DNA from: Clostridia bacterium | GTDB lineage: Bacteria; Bacillota; Clostridia; Oscillospirales; Acutalibacteraceae | DNA length: 53,934 bases | Assembly (NCBI GenBank): GCA_017409475.1 | Contig: JAFQSP010000008.1 | Location: 115,650-169,583 of the forward strand | Reading direction: 5' to 3' | Shown here: piece after piece, positions 24,596-33,296 of the stretch | How the letters are laid out: every line of letters begins with the position of its first letter | Numbering within the stretch: the first letter of the stretch is position 1 | Notes under the pieces: generated by a model | Databases searched by the model: none | Told to the model about the DNA's origin: nothing | The model's input: the letters and a program-made list of their open reading frames with translations, nothing else | Translations under genes and position numbers: made by a program

Positions 24596-26443
24596 ATGGA
24601 GCTTTCAGATATACTTTTAAAGGTTCAAAAACCTGCACGATATATTGGCGGTGAACAGGGAGCAGTTATAAAGGATAAAAATAATATTGATGTAAGATTT
24701 GCCTTTTGCTTTGCCGACAGCTATGAGGTGGGAATGTCCCATCTCGGAATGAAAATACTTTACTCGGTTGCGAATACTCCCGATTGGGCTTGGTGCGAAA
24801 GGGTATTTGCGCCATGGGAGGATATGGAAGCCGAGATGCGCAAGAATAATATTCCGTTATTTGCGCTCGAAAGCGGAGATAAACTCTCTGATTTTGATAT
24901 TATCGGCTTCACAATTCCTTACGAAATGTGCTATACGAATATTCTTAATTGCCTTGACCTCGGCGGAATACCCTTGCGTTCAAGTGAACGAAAGGATTTA
25001 TCACCGATAGTTATTGCAGGTGGTCCATGCACCTGTAATCCCGAACCACTTGCCGATTTTATTGATATATTTTCGCTTGGCGAGGGTGAGGAGCTTACCC
25101 TCGAAATAATGGAGCTTTACCGAAAGCATAAAAAGCTCGGCTCGGATAAAATGACCTTTTTACGCGAAGCGGCGAAGCTTGAAGGCGTATATGTCCCGGC
25201 ATTTTATGATGCGGAATATAACGCTGACGGTACTATAAAAGCGTTTCACGCAAAGGATGGCGCTCCCGAAAAAATTACAAAGCGAATTATAAAGGATTTG
25301 GATAATTGTCATTATCCGGATAATTTTGTTGTACCATATCTCGATATTGTTCACGACCGTGCAGTTTGCGAAATTTATCGCGGCTGTATTCGAGGCTGCC
25401 GTTTCTGCCAGGCGGGTTACATTTATCGACCAATTCGAGAAAAGTCGCCTACGGTTGCGAACGCTCAGGCAAAGCAACTTTGCGAAAATACAGGATATGA
25501 CGAGCTTTCGCTTTTGTCACTTTCAACCTCCGATTATTCTGCGCTGAATGAATTGCTTGGTTGCATGCTCCCTTGGACAGAAAAGGAAAAAATCGGGCTT
25601 CAATTACCGTCGCTGAGAATTGATAATTTCTCTGACGAATTGCTTCAAAAGGTGGCCTCTGTTCGTAAATCGGGACTTACCTTTGCGCCCGAAGCGGGTA
25701 CCCAGCGACTCCGCGACGCTATAAATAAAAACGTCACCGAAAAGGATGTTATGGATACCTGCCGAGTAGCATTTGAAGGAGGATATACCTCGGTTAAGCT
25801 CTATTTTATGATGGGATTGCCGACCGAAACGATGGAGGACATAGAAGGAATAGCCAATCTGGCTCAAAAGGTTGTCGACCTCTATTATTCGCTTGAAAAT
25901 CGACCGAAGGGAAAGGGCGTTTCTGTTTCGGTTTCTTGCGCTACATTTATTCCAAAGCCGTTTACGCCGTTTCAGTTCGAGGCTCAGGACGATTTCGCAA
26001 CCATCGAAGAAAAGCAGAAGCATCTTCGCAAGTGTATTAAAACCAGAAAGATTTCGGTTAGTTTACATAATTCCGGAACATCGCTTATTGAAGCGGTGCT
26101 TGCACGTGGTGACCGCCGTCTTTGTGACGTAATTTATAAGGCTTGGGAAAAGGGCTGTAAATTTGACGGCTGGGATGAGTTTTTTAATTACGAAAAATGG
26201 CTGGAAGCGTTTGACGAATGTGGACTTGACCCCGCCTTTTACGCTAATAGAAAGCGTGAATATGACGAGATTCTGCCGTGGGACCATATCGACATCGGCG
26301 TAAGTAAAAAGTTTCTTATAAATCAGGACAAGCTCGCGCACGAAAGCGTTACTACACCCAACTGCCGCCAAAAATGTGCCGGTTGCGGTGCAACAAAATT
26401 CGGGGAGGGAATATGCCGTGAGGCCTGTAAGAATTTATTATAA
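24596..26443 (+). CDS. B12-binding-type radical SAM protein (TIGR03960 family)
   Basis: 615 residues. The N-terminal ~230 residues resemble a cobalamin-binding-like domain (CFADSYEVGMSHLGMKILY; FDIIGFTIPYEM). The radical SAM domain has the cluster motif CIRGCRFCQAGYIYRP (CxxxCxxC) at about residue 264. The C-terminus ends in a Cys-rich zinc-like site (NCRQKCAGCGATKFGEGICREAC). In Firmicutes this protein is nearly always followed by a DUF2344 protein, as here, often near rplU/rpmA or ribosome genes; the reaction is not established. It overlaps the next gene by 26 bases. Confidence 0.88.
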   Translation: MELSDILLKVQKPARYIGGEQGAVIKDKNNIDVRFAFCFADSYEVGMSHLGMKILYSVANTPDWAWCERVFAPWEDMEAEMRKNNIPLFALESGDKLSDFDIIGFTIPYEMCYTNILNCLDLGGIPLRSSERKDLSPIVIAGGPCTCNPEPLADFIDIFSLGEGEELTLEIMELYRKHKKLGSDKMTFLREAAKLEGVYVPAFYDAEYNADGTIKAFHAKDGAPEKITKRIIKDLDNCHYPDNFVVPYLDIVHDRAVCEIYRGCIRGCRFCQAGYIYRPIREKSPTVANAQAKQLCENTGYDELSLLSLSTSDYSALNELLGCMLPWTEKEKIGLQLPSLRIDNFSDELLQKVASVRKSGLTFAPEAGTQRLRDAINKNVTEKDVMDTCRVAFEGGYTSVKLYFMMGLPTETMEDIEGIANLAQKVVDLYYSLENRPKGKGVSVSVSCATFIPKPFTPFQFEAQDDFATIEEKQKHLRKCIKTRKISVSLHNSGTSLIEAVLARGDRRLCDVIYKAWEKGCKFDGWDEFFNYEKWLEAFDECGLDPAFYANRKREYDEILPWDHIDIGVSKKFLINQDKLAHESVTTPNCRQKCAGCGATKFGEGICREACKNLL

Positions 26444-27050
26444 TAAAACGGGTAAGTTGAAGTATATTTCCCATCTCGATATCAACCGAGTTATGCTTCG
26501 TATGATTCGCAGGGGTAAAATTAACGTTTGGTTTACCGAAGGGTTTCATCAGCATCCGTATGTTAATTTTGCATTACCGCTTTCACTTGGATTTGAGAGT
26601 GAGAGCGAAGCCGTCGATATGCGTATCAATGACGATATGACAAATGACGAGATTATGAAAAGACTTTCTGCCGTAGCACCCGACGGAATGGAAATCACCG
26701 CTGTATGCGACCCGATAAAGAAATTCAGTGAAATTGCATATGCCGATTTTTATATTGTAATAAAGGGCGAATGTGAAAAGGAATTGGATGACTTTCTTTC
26801 ACAGCCGCAAATCATCGTCGAAAAGACCACTAAAAAAGGCGGCATAAAGCAAATCGACCTTAAAGAAAAGATAGTAAAATATTCAGTTTCTGCTGAAGGT
26901 GGCGATACAGCTTTACTCATAACACTTCCGGCAGGAACGCAGGAAAATATCAACCCGAATCTCGTTTTAGCTGCGTTTAGTGATGATTTATCAATAAAAA
27001 GAGTGGTCAGACGAGCCATTTACGACAGCGAAATGAATATATTTGCATAA
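26418..27050 (+). CDS. Radical SAM-associated DUF2344 protein (TIGR03936)
   Basis: 210 residues from a GTG start with GGGGAGGGA 8 bases upstream; a longer frame reading is possible but lacks a ribosome binding site. The start VRPVRIYYNKTGKLKYISHLD and WFTEGFHQHPYVNFALPLSLG are the hallmark of this family. It overlaps the end of the radical SAM gene and is presumably its partner. Function is unknown. Confidence 0.88.
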   Translation: MRPVRIYYNKTGKLKYISHLDINRVMLRMIRRGKINVWFTEGFHQHPYVNFALPLSLGFESESEAVDMRINDDMTNDEIMKRLSAVAPDGMEITAVCDPIKKFSEIAYADFYIVIKGECEKELDDFLSQPQIIVEKTTKKGGIKQIDLKEKIVKYSVSAEGGDTALLITLPAGTQENINPNLVLAAFSDDLSIKRVVRRAIYDSEMNIFA

Positions 27051-27064
27051 TATTAAAAAAATGC

Positions 27065-27093
27065 TTGCATTTCGCGTTTAGTTGTGGTATTAT
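27065..27093 (+). promoter_or_regulatory. rplS promoter
   Basis: TTGCAT at 27065-27070, a 17-base spacer and TATTAT at 27088-27093, directly before the L19 leader region. Confidence 0.6.
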
Positions 27094-27099
27094 ATTCGG

Positions 27100-27215
27100 G
27101 CATGTGATAAACGCCGATCCTTTTCGGCGGTGGTCATTGCCGTCTTATTATTTAAAACGACATTGAAGCGGATAGTCCTCTGTGTCCATTTCGGGTGCAT
27201 GAATATCTGATAAAT
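27100..27215 (+). ncRNA. L19 leader, 5' regulatory RNA of rplS
   Basis: A ~115-nt untranslated leader before rplS, with a GCCGATCCTTTTCGGC-type hairpin near 27112-27128 and a further paired segment before the ribosome binding site. Position and size match the L19 leader known upstream of rplS in low-GC Gram-positives, which is thought to mediate autoregulation. The assignment is by context; the fold was not computed. Confidence 0.55.
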
Positions 27216-27233
27216 TAAAAGGAGGATTTTAAA

Positions 27234-27575
27234 ATGGACGCATTGAAAGAATTAGTTGCTCCTATGCTTAAGGAGGAAAAACCCCAGTTTAACATCGGTG
27301 ACGTTATCCGTATCGGTGTTAAGATTCGCGAAGGTGAAAAGGAAAGAATTCAGGCCTTCGAGGGTACCGTTATTGCTAAGAATAATAGCGGAATTGCCGA
27401 AACATTTACCGTTCGTCGTATCGCTTACGGTGTCGGCGTAGAAAGAGTATTCCCGATCCACTCACCGAACGTTACCGAAATCAAGGTTATCCGTAGAGGT
27501 AAGGTTCGCCGTTCCAAGCTCTACTATCTCCGTGATAGAGTTGGTAAGGCAGCAAAGGTTAAGGAAAAAATCTAA
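27234..27575 (+). CDS. rplS: 50S ribosomal protein L19
   Basis: 113 residues, standard length. The family stretch [22 protein letters not shown] is followed by [12 protein letters not shown] and [33 protein letters not shown]. It sits at the 30S-50S interface. AGGAGG precedes the ATG by 8-9 bases; the upstream leader suggests autoregulation. Confidence 0.98.
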   Translation: MDALKELVAPMLKEEKPQFNIGDVIRIGVKIREGEKERIQAFEGTVIAKNNSGIAETFTVRRIAYGVGVERVFPIHSPNVTEIKVIRRGKVRRSKLYYLRDRVGKAAKVKEKI

Positions 27576-27588
27576 AAGATTAAATGAG

Positions 27589-27614
27589 AAAGGGACAGTG
27601 TCTGTCCCTTTTTT
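27589..27614 (+). terminator. Terminator after rplS
   Basis: 9-bp stem (27589-27597 with 27603-27611) followed by a T-run. Confidence 0.7.
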
Positions 27615-27640
27615 GTTATTTTTGGTAAGGAGATGATTTT

Positions 27641-28498
27641 ATGGCTGAAATACAGGATATCCAGTGGTTTCCCGGCCACATGACTAAAACAAAGCGTCAA
27701 ATCAAGGAAAGCATTAAGCTAATTGATGCGGTAGCCGAAATTGTCGACGCAAGGGTTCCTATGTCAAGCCGAAATCCCGACCTTTCCGAAATGTCGAATA
27801 ATAAACCGCGACTTATTTTGCTCAATAAATGCGATATGGCCGACCCTGTTGCAACGAAGAAATGGCTCGAATATTTTGAAAAAAAGGGCATGAAAGCAAT
27901 CGCAGTTGATTGCAAAAGCGGAACAGGACTTAAACAGTTTGTCCCTGCTGTAAAGGATTTGCTCAGCGAACGACTTGCCGTTCTTAAAGAAAAGGGAATG
28001 GGCGGAAAGGCGCTTCGAGTAATGGTCGCCGGCATCCCAAACGTTGGTAAATCATCGTTTATTAATAAAATTGTCGGCGGAACAAAGGCAAAGGTTGAGG
28101 ACCGACCCGGTGTTACGAGGGGTAACCAGTGGTTTTCTGTTCAAGGGGGTATTGACCTTCTTGATACTCCGGGCGTACTTTGGCCCAAATTTGATGATAA
28201 AATTGTTGGAGAAAGACTTGCATTTACAGGCGCAATAAGAGATAATATATTGGATATAGAATTATTAGCAATGCGCCTTTTAGAAACGCTTATGCCGCTC
28301 TATTCTGACAATATTTGCGAAAGATATAAGCTAACCGACGTAGAAGGACTTGATTCATATGATTTGCTCGGTGAAATCGGTCGAAAGCGCGGTATGCTTA
28401 TGGGTAGAGGCGAAATTGATACCGAAAGGGCTGCAATAATGCTTCTTGATGAATTTCGCGCGGCAAAGTTTGGCCGAATTTCATTGGAACTTCCTTAA
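27641..28498 (+). CDS. rbgA: Ribosome biogenesis GTPase RbgA (YlqF)
   Basis: 285 residues. The circularly permuted GTPase order is visible: G4 LNKCDMAD (~residue 60), then G1 GIPNVGKSSF (~130), then G3 DTPG (~172). The opening WFPGHMTK is diagnostic. RbgA drives late assembly of the 50S subunit. It follows rplS by 65 bases after a terminator and is closely followed by lepB and rnhB, a conserved Firmicute order. Confidence 0.97.
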   Translation: MAEIQDIQWFPGHMTKTKRQIKESIKLIDAVAEIVDARVPMSSRNPDLSEMSNNKPRLILLNKCDMADPVATKKWLEYFEKKGMKAIAVDCKSGTGLKQFVPAVKDLLSERLAVLKEKGMGGKALRVMVAGIPNVGKSSFINKIVGGTKAKVEDRPGVTRGNQWFSVQGGIDLLDTPGVLWPKFDDKIVGERLAFTGAIRDNILDIELLAMRLLETLMPLYSDNICERYKLTDVEGLDSYDLLGEIGRKRGMLMGRGEIDTERAAIMLLDEFRAAKFGRISLELP

Positions 28499-28518
28499 AA
28501 ATAAACGAGGTTTTTATT

Positions 28519-29085
28519 ATGACAGCTGAAACAAAAAAGAAAAACTTTGCAGGTGAATTATTAGAGTGGCTTGACTCGATTGTCATATCCGCTATTGCTG
28601 TTGTGCTTTTATTCACCTTTGTTTTTAAAATTGTCGGAATTGTCGGCGAATCAATGACTAATACCCTTATGGAAGGGGATAAGGTACTGGTTTACAGCTA
28701 TAACTATACGCCAAAGGTTGGCGATATCGTGGTTATATCTCGAAATGCGAGTAATATCTATGAGGACGAAAGCTCGGAACATGACCGAATTATAAAGCGT
28801 GTCATTGCAACCGAGGGTCAAACGGTGGATATTAACGATTCCGGTCTCGTTTCTGTTAACGGAGTCGAAATTGCCGATACATACGTTCGCGATTATGCAA
28901 AGACCTTTAAAAAAGATGTCCAGTTTCCTCATGTTGTAAAGGACGGTTGTGTCTTTGTTTTAGGAGATAACCGACTTAATTCGCTCGATAGCCGCTCATC
29001 AGGCATCGGCGACGTTGATATCAGATATATTCTCGGTAAAGCAATTTGCCGAATTTTACCTTTTTCGGAGTTTAAATTACTGTGA
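28519..29085 (+). CDS. lepB: Signal peptidase I
   Basis: 188 residues. One N-terminal membrane helix (~20-40), the catalytic Ser in GESMTNTL, the general-base Lys in DRIIKRVIA, and the box E motif [12 protein letters not shown]. It cleaves signal peptides of secreted proteins at the outer membrane face. It lies 20 bases after rbgA and overlaps rnhB. Confidence 0.96.
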   Translation: MTAETKKKNFAGELLEWLDSIVISAIAVVLLFTFVFKIVGIVGESMTNTLMEGDKVLVYSYNYTPKVGDIVVISRNASNIYEDESSEHDRIIKRVIATEGQTVDINDSGLVSVNGVEIADTYVRDYAKTFKKDVQFPHVVKDGCVFVLGDNRLNSLDSRSSGIGDVDIRYILGKAICRILPFSEFKLL

Positions 29086-29708
29086 TGAAAGAAAATTTTA
29101 CACCCGATTATTCATATGAAACAGCGGTACTGAATAGCGGATTTTCGCTTGTTTGCGGCGTTGACGAGGCGGGACGCGGTCCTTTAGCCGGCCCCGTTTT
29201 TGCCGCGGCAGTCATATTGCCAAAGGAATGTCCCGAAATTGATGGACTTAATGATTCAAAAAAGCTCAGCGAAAAGAAGCGCGAAGCTCTTTTTGACATC
29301 ATAATCGAAAAGGCCGTCGCATATAAGATTGCAAGCGCATCTGTTGACGAAATTGAGAAATATAATATTCTCAACGCCACCTTTTTAGCTATGAAAAGGG
29401 CAGTCGAGGGATTGCCTGTTGCGGCCGATTATGCAATTATTGATGGAAATAGATTGCCTGAGCTTAACATAGCCTGTTCACCGCTGATTAAGGGCGATTC
29501 AAAGAGCCTCTCTGTAGCCGCCGCATCAATACTGGCAAAGGTTGCACGTGACCGTTATATCACCGAGCTTGACGAAAAATATCCCGAATATAATTTTAAA
29601 AAGCATAAGGGTTACGGCACAAAGGAGCACACCAACGCGATACTTAAATACGGACCCTGCGAAATTCACCGAATGAGCTTTTTAAAAAAGCTTTTTGGGG
29701 ATAAATAA
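29085..29708 (+). CDS. rnhB: Ribonuclease HII
   Basis: 207 residues from the ATG at 29085 whose A is shared with the lepB TGA; a GTG at 29082 is an equally close alternative. Catalytic carboxylates are visible in [15 protein letters not shown], in the AIIDGN segment and in the later SILAKVARD. It removes ribonucleotides and RNA primers from RNA-DNA hybrids. Overlaps with both neighbours suggest coupled translation. Confidence 0.96.
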   Translation: MKENFTPDYSYETAVLNSGFSLVCGVDEAGRGPLAGPVFAAAVILPKECPEIDGLNDSKKLSEKKREALFDIIIEKAVAYKIASASVDEIEKYNILNATFLAMKRAVEGLPVAADYAIIDGNRLPELNIACSPLIKGDSKSLSVAAASILAKVARDRYITELDEKYPEYNFKKHKGYGTKEHTNAILKYGPCEIHRMSFLKKLFGDK

Positions 29709-30082
29709 TGAATTTAGGCTCTACCGGCAGTAATGGTGAAAGCTATGCTGCCGAATATCTTCAACATAAAGGTTATGAAATCATTACACGAAACTTTTCA
29801 TCCCGATTCGGCGAAATTGATATTGTTTGTAAAAAGGACAATTTCATCGTATTCGTCGAGGTAAAGACGAGGGGCAGAAAAGCATTGGTTTCGGGTAGGG
29901 AAGCCGTCACAACGGGCAAGCAAAAGAGGATAATAAAAACGGCTTTAATCTATCTTTCGGCTAATGGAATTATTAATCTTCAGCCGCGATTCGACGTTGT
30001 AGAAATTATGATTACCGAAAGGGTTACGGTCGAGCACATTATAAACGCATTTGATGGGAGTGCCTTTCGTGGATTTATTTGA
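29708..30082 (+). CDS. yraN: YraN/UPF0102 family nuclease-like protein
   Basis: 124 residues with the endonuclease-fold pattern: GSNGESYAAEYL, then RNFSSRFGEIDIVC and FVEVKTR, giving the E-x-D-E-V-K metal site. Members resemble Holliday junction resolvases in fold, but their role is unsettled; they often accompany rnhB, as here. The ATG overlaps the rnhB stop by one base. Confidence 0.93.
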   Translation: MNLGSTGSNGESYAAEYLQHKGYEIITRNFSSRFGEIDIVCKKDNFIVFVEVKTRGRKALVSGREAVTTGKQKRIIKTALIYLSANGIINLQPRFDVVEIMITERVTVEHIINAFDGSAFRGFI

Positions 30083-30989
30083 CCTTCATTGTGATACCTT
30101 GTCAAAATGTTTGGAATCTAACGGCTCGCTTTATGACGGAGAGTTCGATTTCAATATATCAAAAACACGCATTTTTAATAAAAAATGCCAGACCTTTGCG
30201 GCCTTTATCCCCGATGAATATCGTGGTGAAGCGGCATTTGAATATTATAAAAGGCTGAAAAATTGCCTATATAATCAGCTTGAAAAATATAGTGATTATA
30301 TGTCGCTTTGTTGCACTGATAAGGAGATAGAGAAAACCGTTTCCGAAGATAAATTGGCGGCACTTTTTTCGGTCGAGAATGCTGCTGCGCTTGGCGGAAA
30401 AATTGAAAATATCGTGACCCTTTATAACGACGGAGTTCGCATAATGTCGCTCACATGGAATGATGATAATGAGCTTGCCGGAGGAATAAGGGGTAGCGGA
30501 ATGGGCCTCACCGAGCTTGGAAAAAGGGCGGTTTACGAAATGAACCGACTTGGCATTATAATTGATGTGTCCCATTTGAGCGATAGAGGATTTGACGAGG
30601 TCAGCGAAATGGGGATTGCACCCATTATTGCTACTCACTCGAATTTAAGGTCAATCAACGAAAATATGCGAAACCTCACCGAGCGGCAGTTTTTGAAAAT
30701 TGCTCAAACGGGTGGCGTCGCAGGAATTAATTTTTATACCGATTTTTTGGGCGAAAGGCCATTTGAAAGCGCGTTTCGTCACGTTTACCGAATGCTGTCG
30801 CTTGGCGGTGAGGATAATATCGCGATTGGAAGCGATTTTGACGGAGCCGATTTTGACGAAAGGCTTAATTCGGTTGAAAAGGTATATAACTTAGCCGAAT
30901 ATTTGAGTTCAATGGGACTCAGCGATTCGGTGATTGAAAAGATAATGTTTAATAACGCCCTCAGGGTTTTAGGAGTAATGAAAAAATGA
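30069..30989 (+). CDS. Membrane dipeptidase family (M19) peptidase
   Basis: 306 residues from a GTG start; GGGAG lies 8 bases before it, so it is preferred over TTG or ATG codons a few residues upstream. Zinc ligands appear in order: LHCD, the bridging Glu in FSVENAAAL, His in DVSHLSDRGF, His in ATHSN, and Asp in IGSDFDGAD. The family cleaves dipeptides including D-amino-acid-containing ones. It overlaps yraN and thrC. Confidence 0.93.
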   Translation: MDLFDLHCDTLSKCLESNGSLYDGEFDFNISKTRIFNKKCQTFAAFIPDEYRGEAAFEYYKRLKNCLYNQLEKYSDYMSLCCTDKEIEKTVSEDKLAALFSVENAAALGGKIENIVTLYNDGVRIMSLTWNDDNELAGGIRGSGMGLTELGKRAVYEMNRLGIIIDVSHLSDRGFDEVSEMGIAPIIATHSNLRSINENMRNLTERQFLKIAQTGGVAGINFYTDFLGERPFESAFRHVYRMLSLGGEDNIAIGSDFDGADFDERLNSVEKVYNLAEYLSSMGLSDSVIEKIMFNNALRVLGVMKK

Positions 30990-32470
30990 AGTATAACAGT
31001 ACACGAAACAGCGCTTTATCAGTAAACGCTGCAAGAGCAATTAACGACGGAATTTCAAAGGAAGGCGGTCTTTTTGTTCCGACCGAGCTTCCGAGGCTTG
31101 ATAAGGAATTCTTTATAAAGCTGTCAAAAATGAATTATATCGACCGTGCAAAAGAGGTTTTGAGCCTTTTCCTTACCGACTTTACCGATGACGAAATTGC
31201 CGCCTGTGCAAACGGTGCATATTCAGGAACGTTTGATAATGACGTACCCGCACCTCTTCACCGTCTTGATGATAATACATCTGTGCTTGAATTATGGCAT
31301 GGACCTACCTGCGCTTTTAAGGATATGGCGCTTCAAATTTTGCCCTATCTCCTTACCACATCGTCAAAGAAGGTTGCCGACGGTCAAACAACTGTTATCC
31401 TCGTTGCAACTTCGGGTGATACAGGAAAGGCAGCATTAGAGGGATTTAAGGACGTACCGAATACAAAAATAATCGTATTCTATCCCGTTGACGGAGTATC
31501 AAAGGCACAAAAGCTTCAAATGATGACCCAGCAGGGTGACAACGTGTACGTTTGCGCAATAAAGGGTAACTTTGACGATGCTCAAACGGGTGTTAAAAAG
31601 ATATTTACCGACCCGTCGGTTGCCGAAAAGCTTAGCAAAAACGGAATGGCATTTTCGAGCGCAAACTCAATCAACTGGGGACGTCTCTTGCCGCAGATTG
31701 TTTACTACATTTCGGCGTACTGCGACCTTATCGCCGAAAAGAGTGAGGTTGACTGCTTCAACGTAGTTGTACCGACAGGAAACTTTGGTAATATTCTCGC
31801 CGCATATTATGCAAAAAAGATGGGCGCGCCGATTAAAAAGCTCATTTGCGCCTCAAACTCAAATAAGGTTCTTACCGACTTTATCTCGACAGGTGTTTAT
31901 GACCGTAACCGTAGCTTCTATACTACAATTTCGCCGTCGATGGATATTCTCATTTCGTCGAATTTGGAACGTCTTATCTATGATATGTGCGGAAATAATA
32001 GTGACGAGCTTTCGTCATATATGTCAAGCCTTGCAACCGACGGAAAATACGAGGTTAGCAACGCTATCAAAGCAAAGCTTAGCGACGAATTTATCGGTGG
32101 ATATGCGACTGATGATGAAACAAAGGCAACCGTCAGCGCTACATTTGATCAGTTTGGTTATCTTGCCGATACTCATACCGGCGTAGCTATTAAGGTTTAC
32201 AACGATTACGTAAAGGAAACCGGTGACCTTACCGAGACTGTAATCGTTTCTACTGCATCACCTTACAAGTTTGCTGCCGATGTACTTGACGCAGTAAGCC
32301 CGAATGAAAACAACCCGACAGGTGTTGAGGCTATGGACGTTTTAAGTAAGTCTACCGATACAATTATTCCTACTCCTCTTCGCGACCTTGATAAGCGAGA
32401 GGTGCGCTTTACCGACGTTTGCGATGCTGATGATATGATTAAGGCGGTTTACACCAATCTCGGCATCTAA
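30986..32470 (+). CDS. thrC: Threonine synthase
   Basis: 494 residues, the long form. The PLP lysine lies in HGPTCAFKDMALQ (~residue 113), and the phosphate-binding loops LVATSGDTGKAAL and VPTGNFGNILAAYYAK follow. It converts O-phosphohomoserine to threonine. The start overlaps the dipeptidase stop by 4 bases; no threonine riboswitch or T-box is seen nearby. Confidence 0.97.
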   Translation: MKYNSTRNSALSVNAARAINDGISKEGGLFVPTELPRLDKEFFIKLSKMNYIDRAKEVLSLFLTDFTDDEIAACANGAYSGTFDNDVPAPLHRLDDNTSVLELWHGPTCAFKDMALQILPYLLTTSSKKVADGQTTVILVATSGDTGKAALEGFKDVPNTKIIVFYPVDGVSKAQKLQMMTQQGDNVYVCAIKGNFDDAQTGVKKIFTDPSVAEKLSKNGMAFSSANSINWGRLLPQIVYYISAYCDLIAEKSEVDCFNVVVPTGNFGNILAAYYAKKMGAPIKKLICASNSNKVLTDFISTGVYDRNRSFYTTISPSMDILISSNLERLIYDMCGNNSDELSSYMSSLATDGKYEVSNAIKAKLSDEFIGGYATDDETKATVSATFDQFGYLADTHTGVAIKVYNDYVKETGDLTETVIVSTASPYKFAADVLDAVSPNENNPTGVEAMDVLSKSTDTIIPTPLRDLDKREVRFTDVCDADDMIKAVYTNLGI

Positions 32471-32498
32471 TTATACTTAAAAAAGGGGGACAAGCAAG

Positions 32499-33182
32499 TT
32501 GGCGATATTTGCAATAAGCGATTTGCATTTATCTCTTAATTCCGACAAGCCCATGGATATTTTCAAGGGCTGGGAAAACTATGTCTCCCGATTAGAAAAG
32601 AATTGGAGAGCCATCGTAGGTGATGACGATACCGTTGTTATTCCCGGTGATATTTCCTGGGAAATGAAAATCGAGGATACCGTAAAGGATTTTTCGTTTA
32701 TTCATTCCTTGCCGGGTAAAAAGATTATATTTAAGGGAAATCATGACCTATGGTGGAATTCGCTTAAAAAGATGAAAGAGCACCTTGAATACAACGGATT
32801 TGACTCAATCACAATCGTCAATAATGGCGCTGTACGGGTTGGGGAATATGCCGTTTGTGGCACAAGGGGCTGGGCTATTGACGAAAGCGGCACCGACTCA
32901 AAGCTTATAAAGAGGGAAGCGCTCCGTCTTGAAGCTACTATAAAAGAGGCTGAAAAGCTCGGCGGTGAGACACTCGTATTTTTACACTATCCTGTTGTTT
33001 TCGAGGAAAATGTTTGTACCGAGCTCGTCGATGTGCTGAAAGCGCACGGGATAAAAAAGGTCTATTACGGTCATTTGCACGGAAAAAAATCGCATTTAAG
33101 TCGATGTGCCGAATATGACGGAATTTCGTTTTATCTCGTGTCCTGCGATTTTCTCGAATTTACGCCTTTGCTCATAAGATAG
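32499..33182 (+). CDS. Metallophosphoesterase (COG1768 type)
   Basis: 227 residues from a TTG start with AAAGGGGGA 9-10 bases upstream. Dimetal motifs in order: ISDLHLSL, VIPGDISWE, FKGNHDLWW, FLHYPVVFE and YYGHLHGKKS. Substrate unknown, probably a cytoplasmic phosphodiester. It follows thrC by 28 bases. Confidence 0.92.
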   Translation: MAIFAISDLHLSLNSDKPMDIFKGWENYVSRLEKNWRAIVGDDDTVVIPGDISWEMKIEDTVKDFSFIHSLPGKKIIFKGNHDLWWNSLKKMKEHLEYNGFDSITIVNNGAVRVGEYAVCGTRGWAIDESGTDSKLIKREALRLEATIKEAEKLGGETLVFLHYPVVFEENVCTELVDVLKAHGIKKVYYGHLHGKKSHLSRCAEYDGISFYLVSCDFLEFTPLLIR

Positions 33183-33256
33183 CCTAAATTAACAAATAAA
33201 CTAATCTATTTTCAATTAAATTTAGATAAAAAAATATAGAAAATGGAAAAATTATG

Positions 33257-33265
33257 TGATATAAT
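33257..33265 (+). promoter_or_regulatory. Extended -10 element upstream of tig
   Basis: TGATATAAT, 31 bases before the tig ATG; the -35 region is weak, so recognition would rely on the TG extension. Confidence 0.5.
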
Positions 33266-33296
33266 TAAGCGATGTATATATTAGGAGGATGTTATA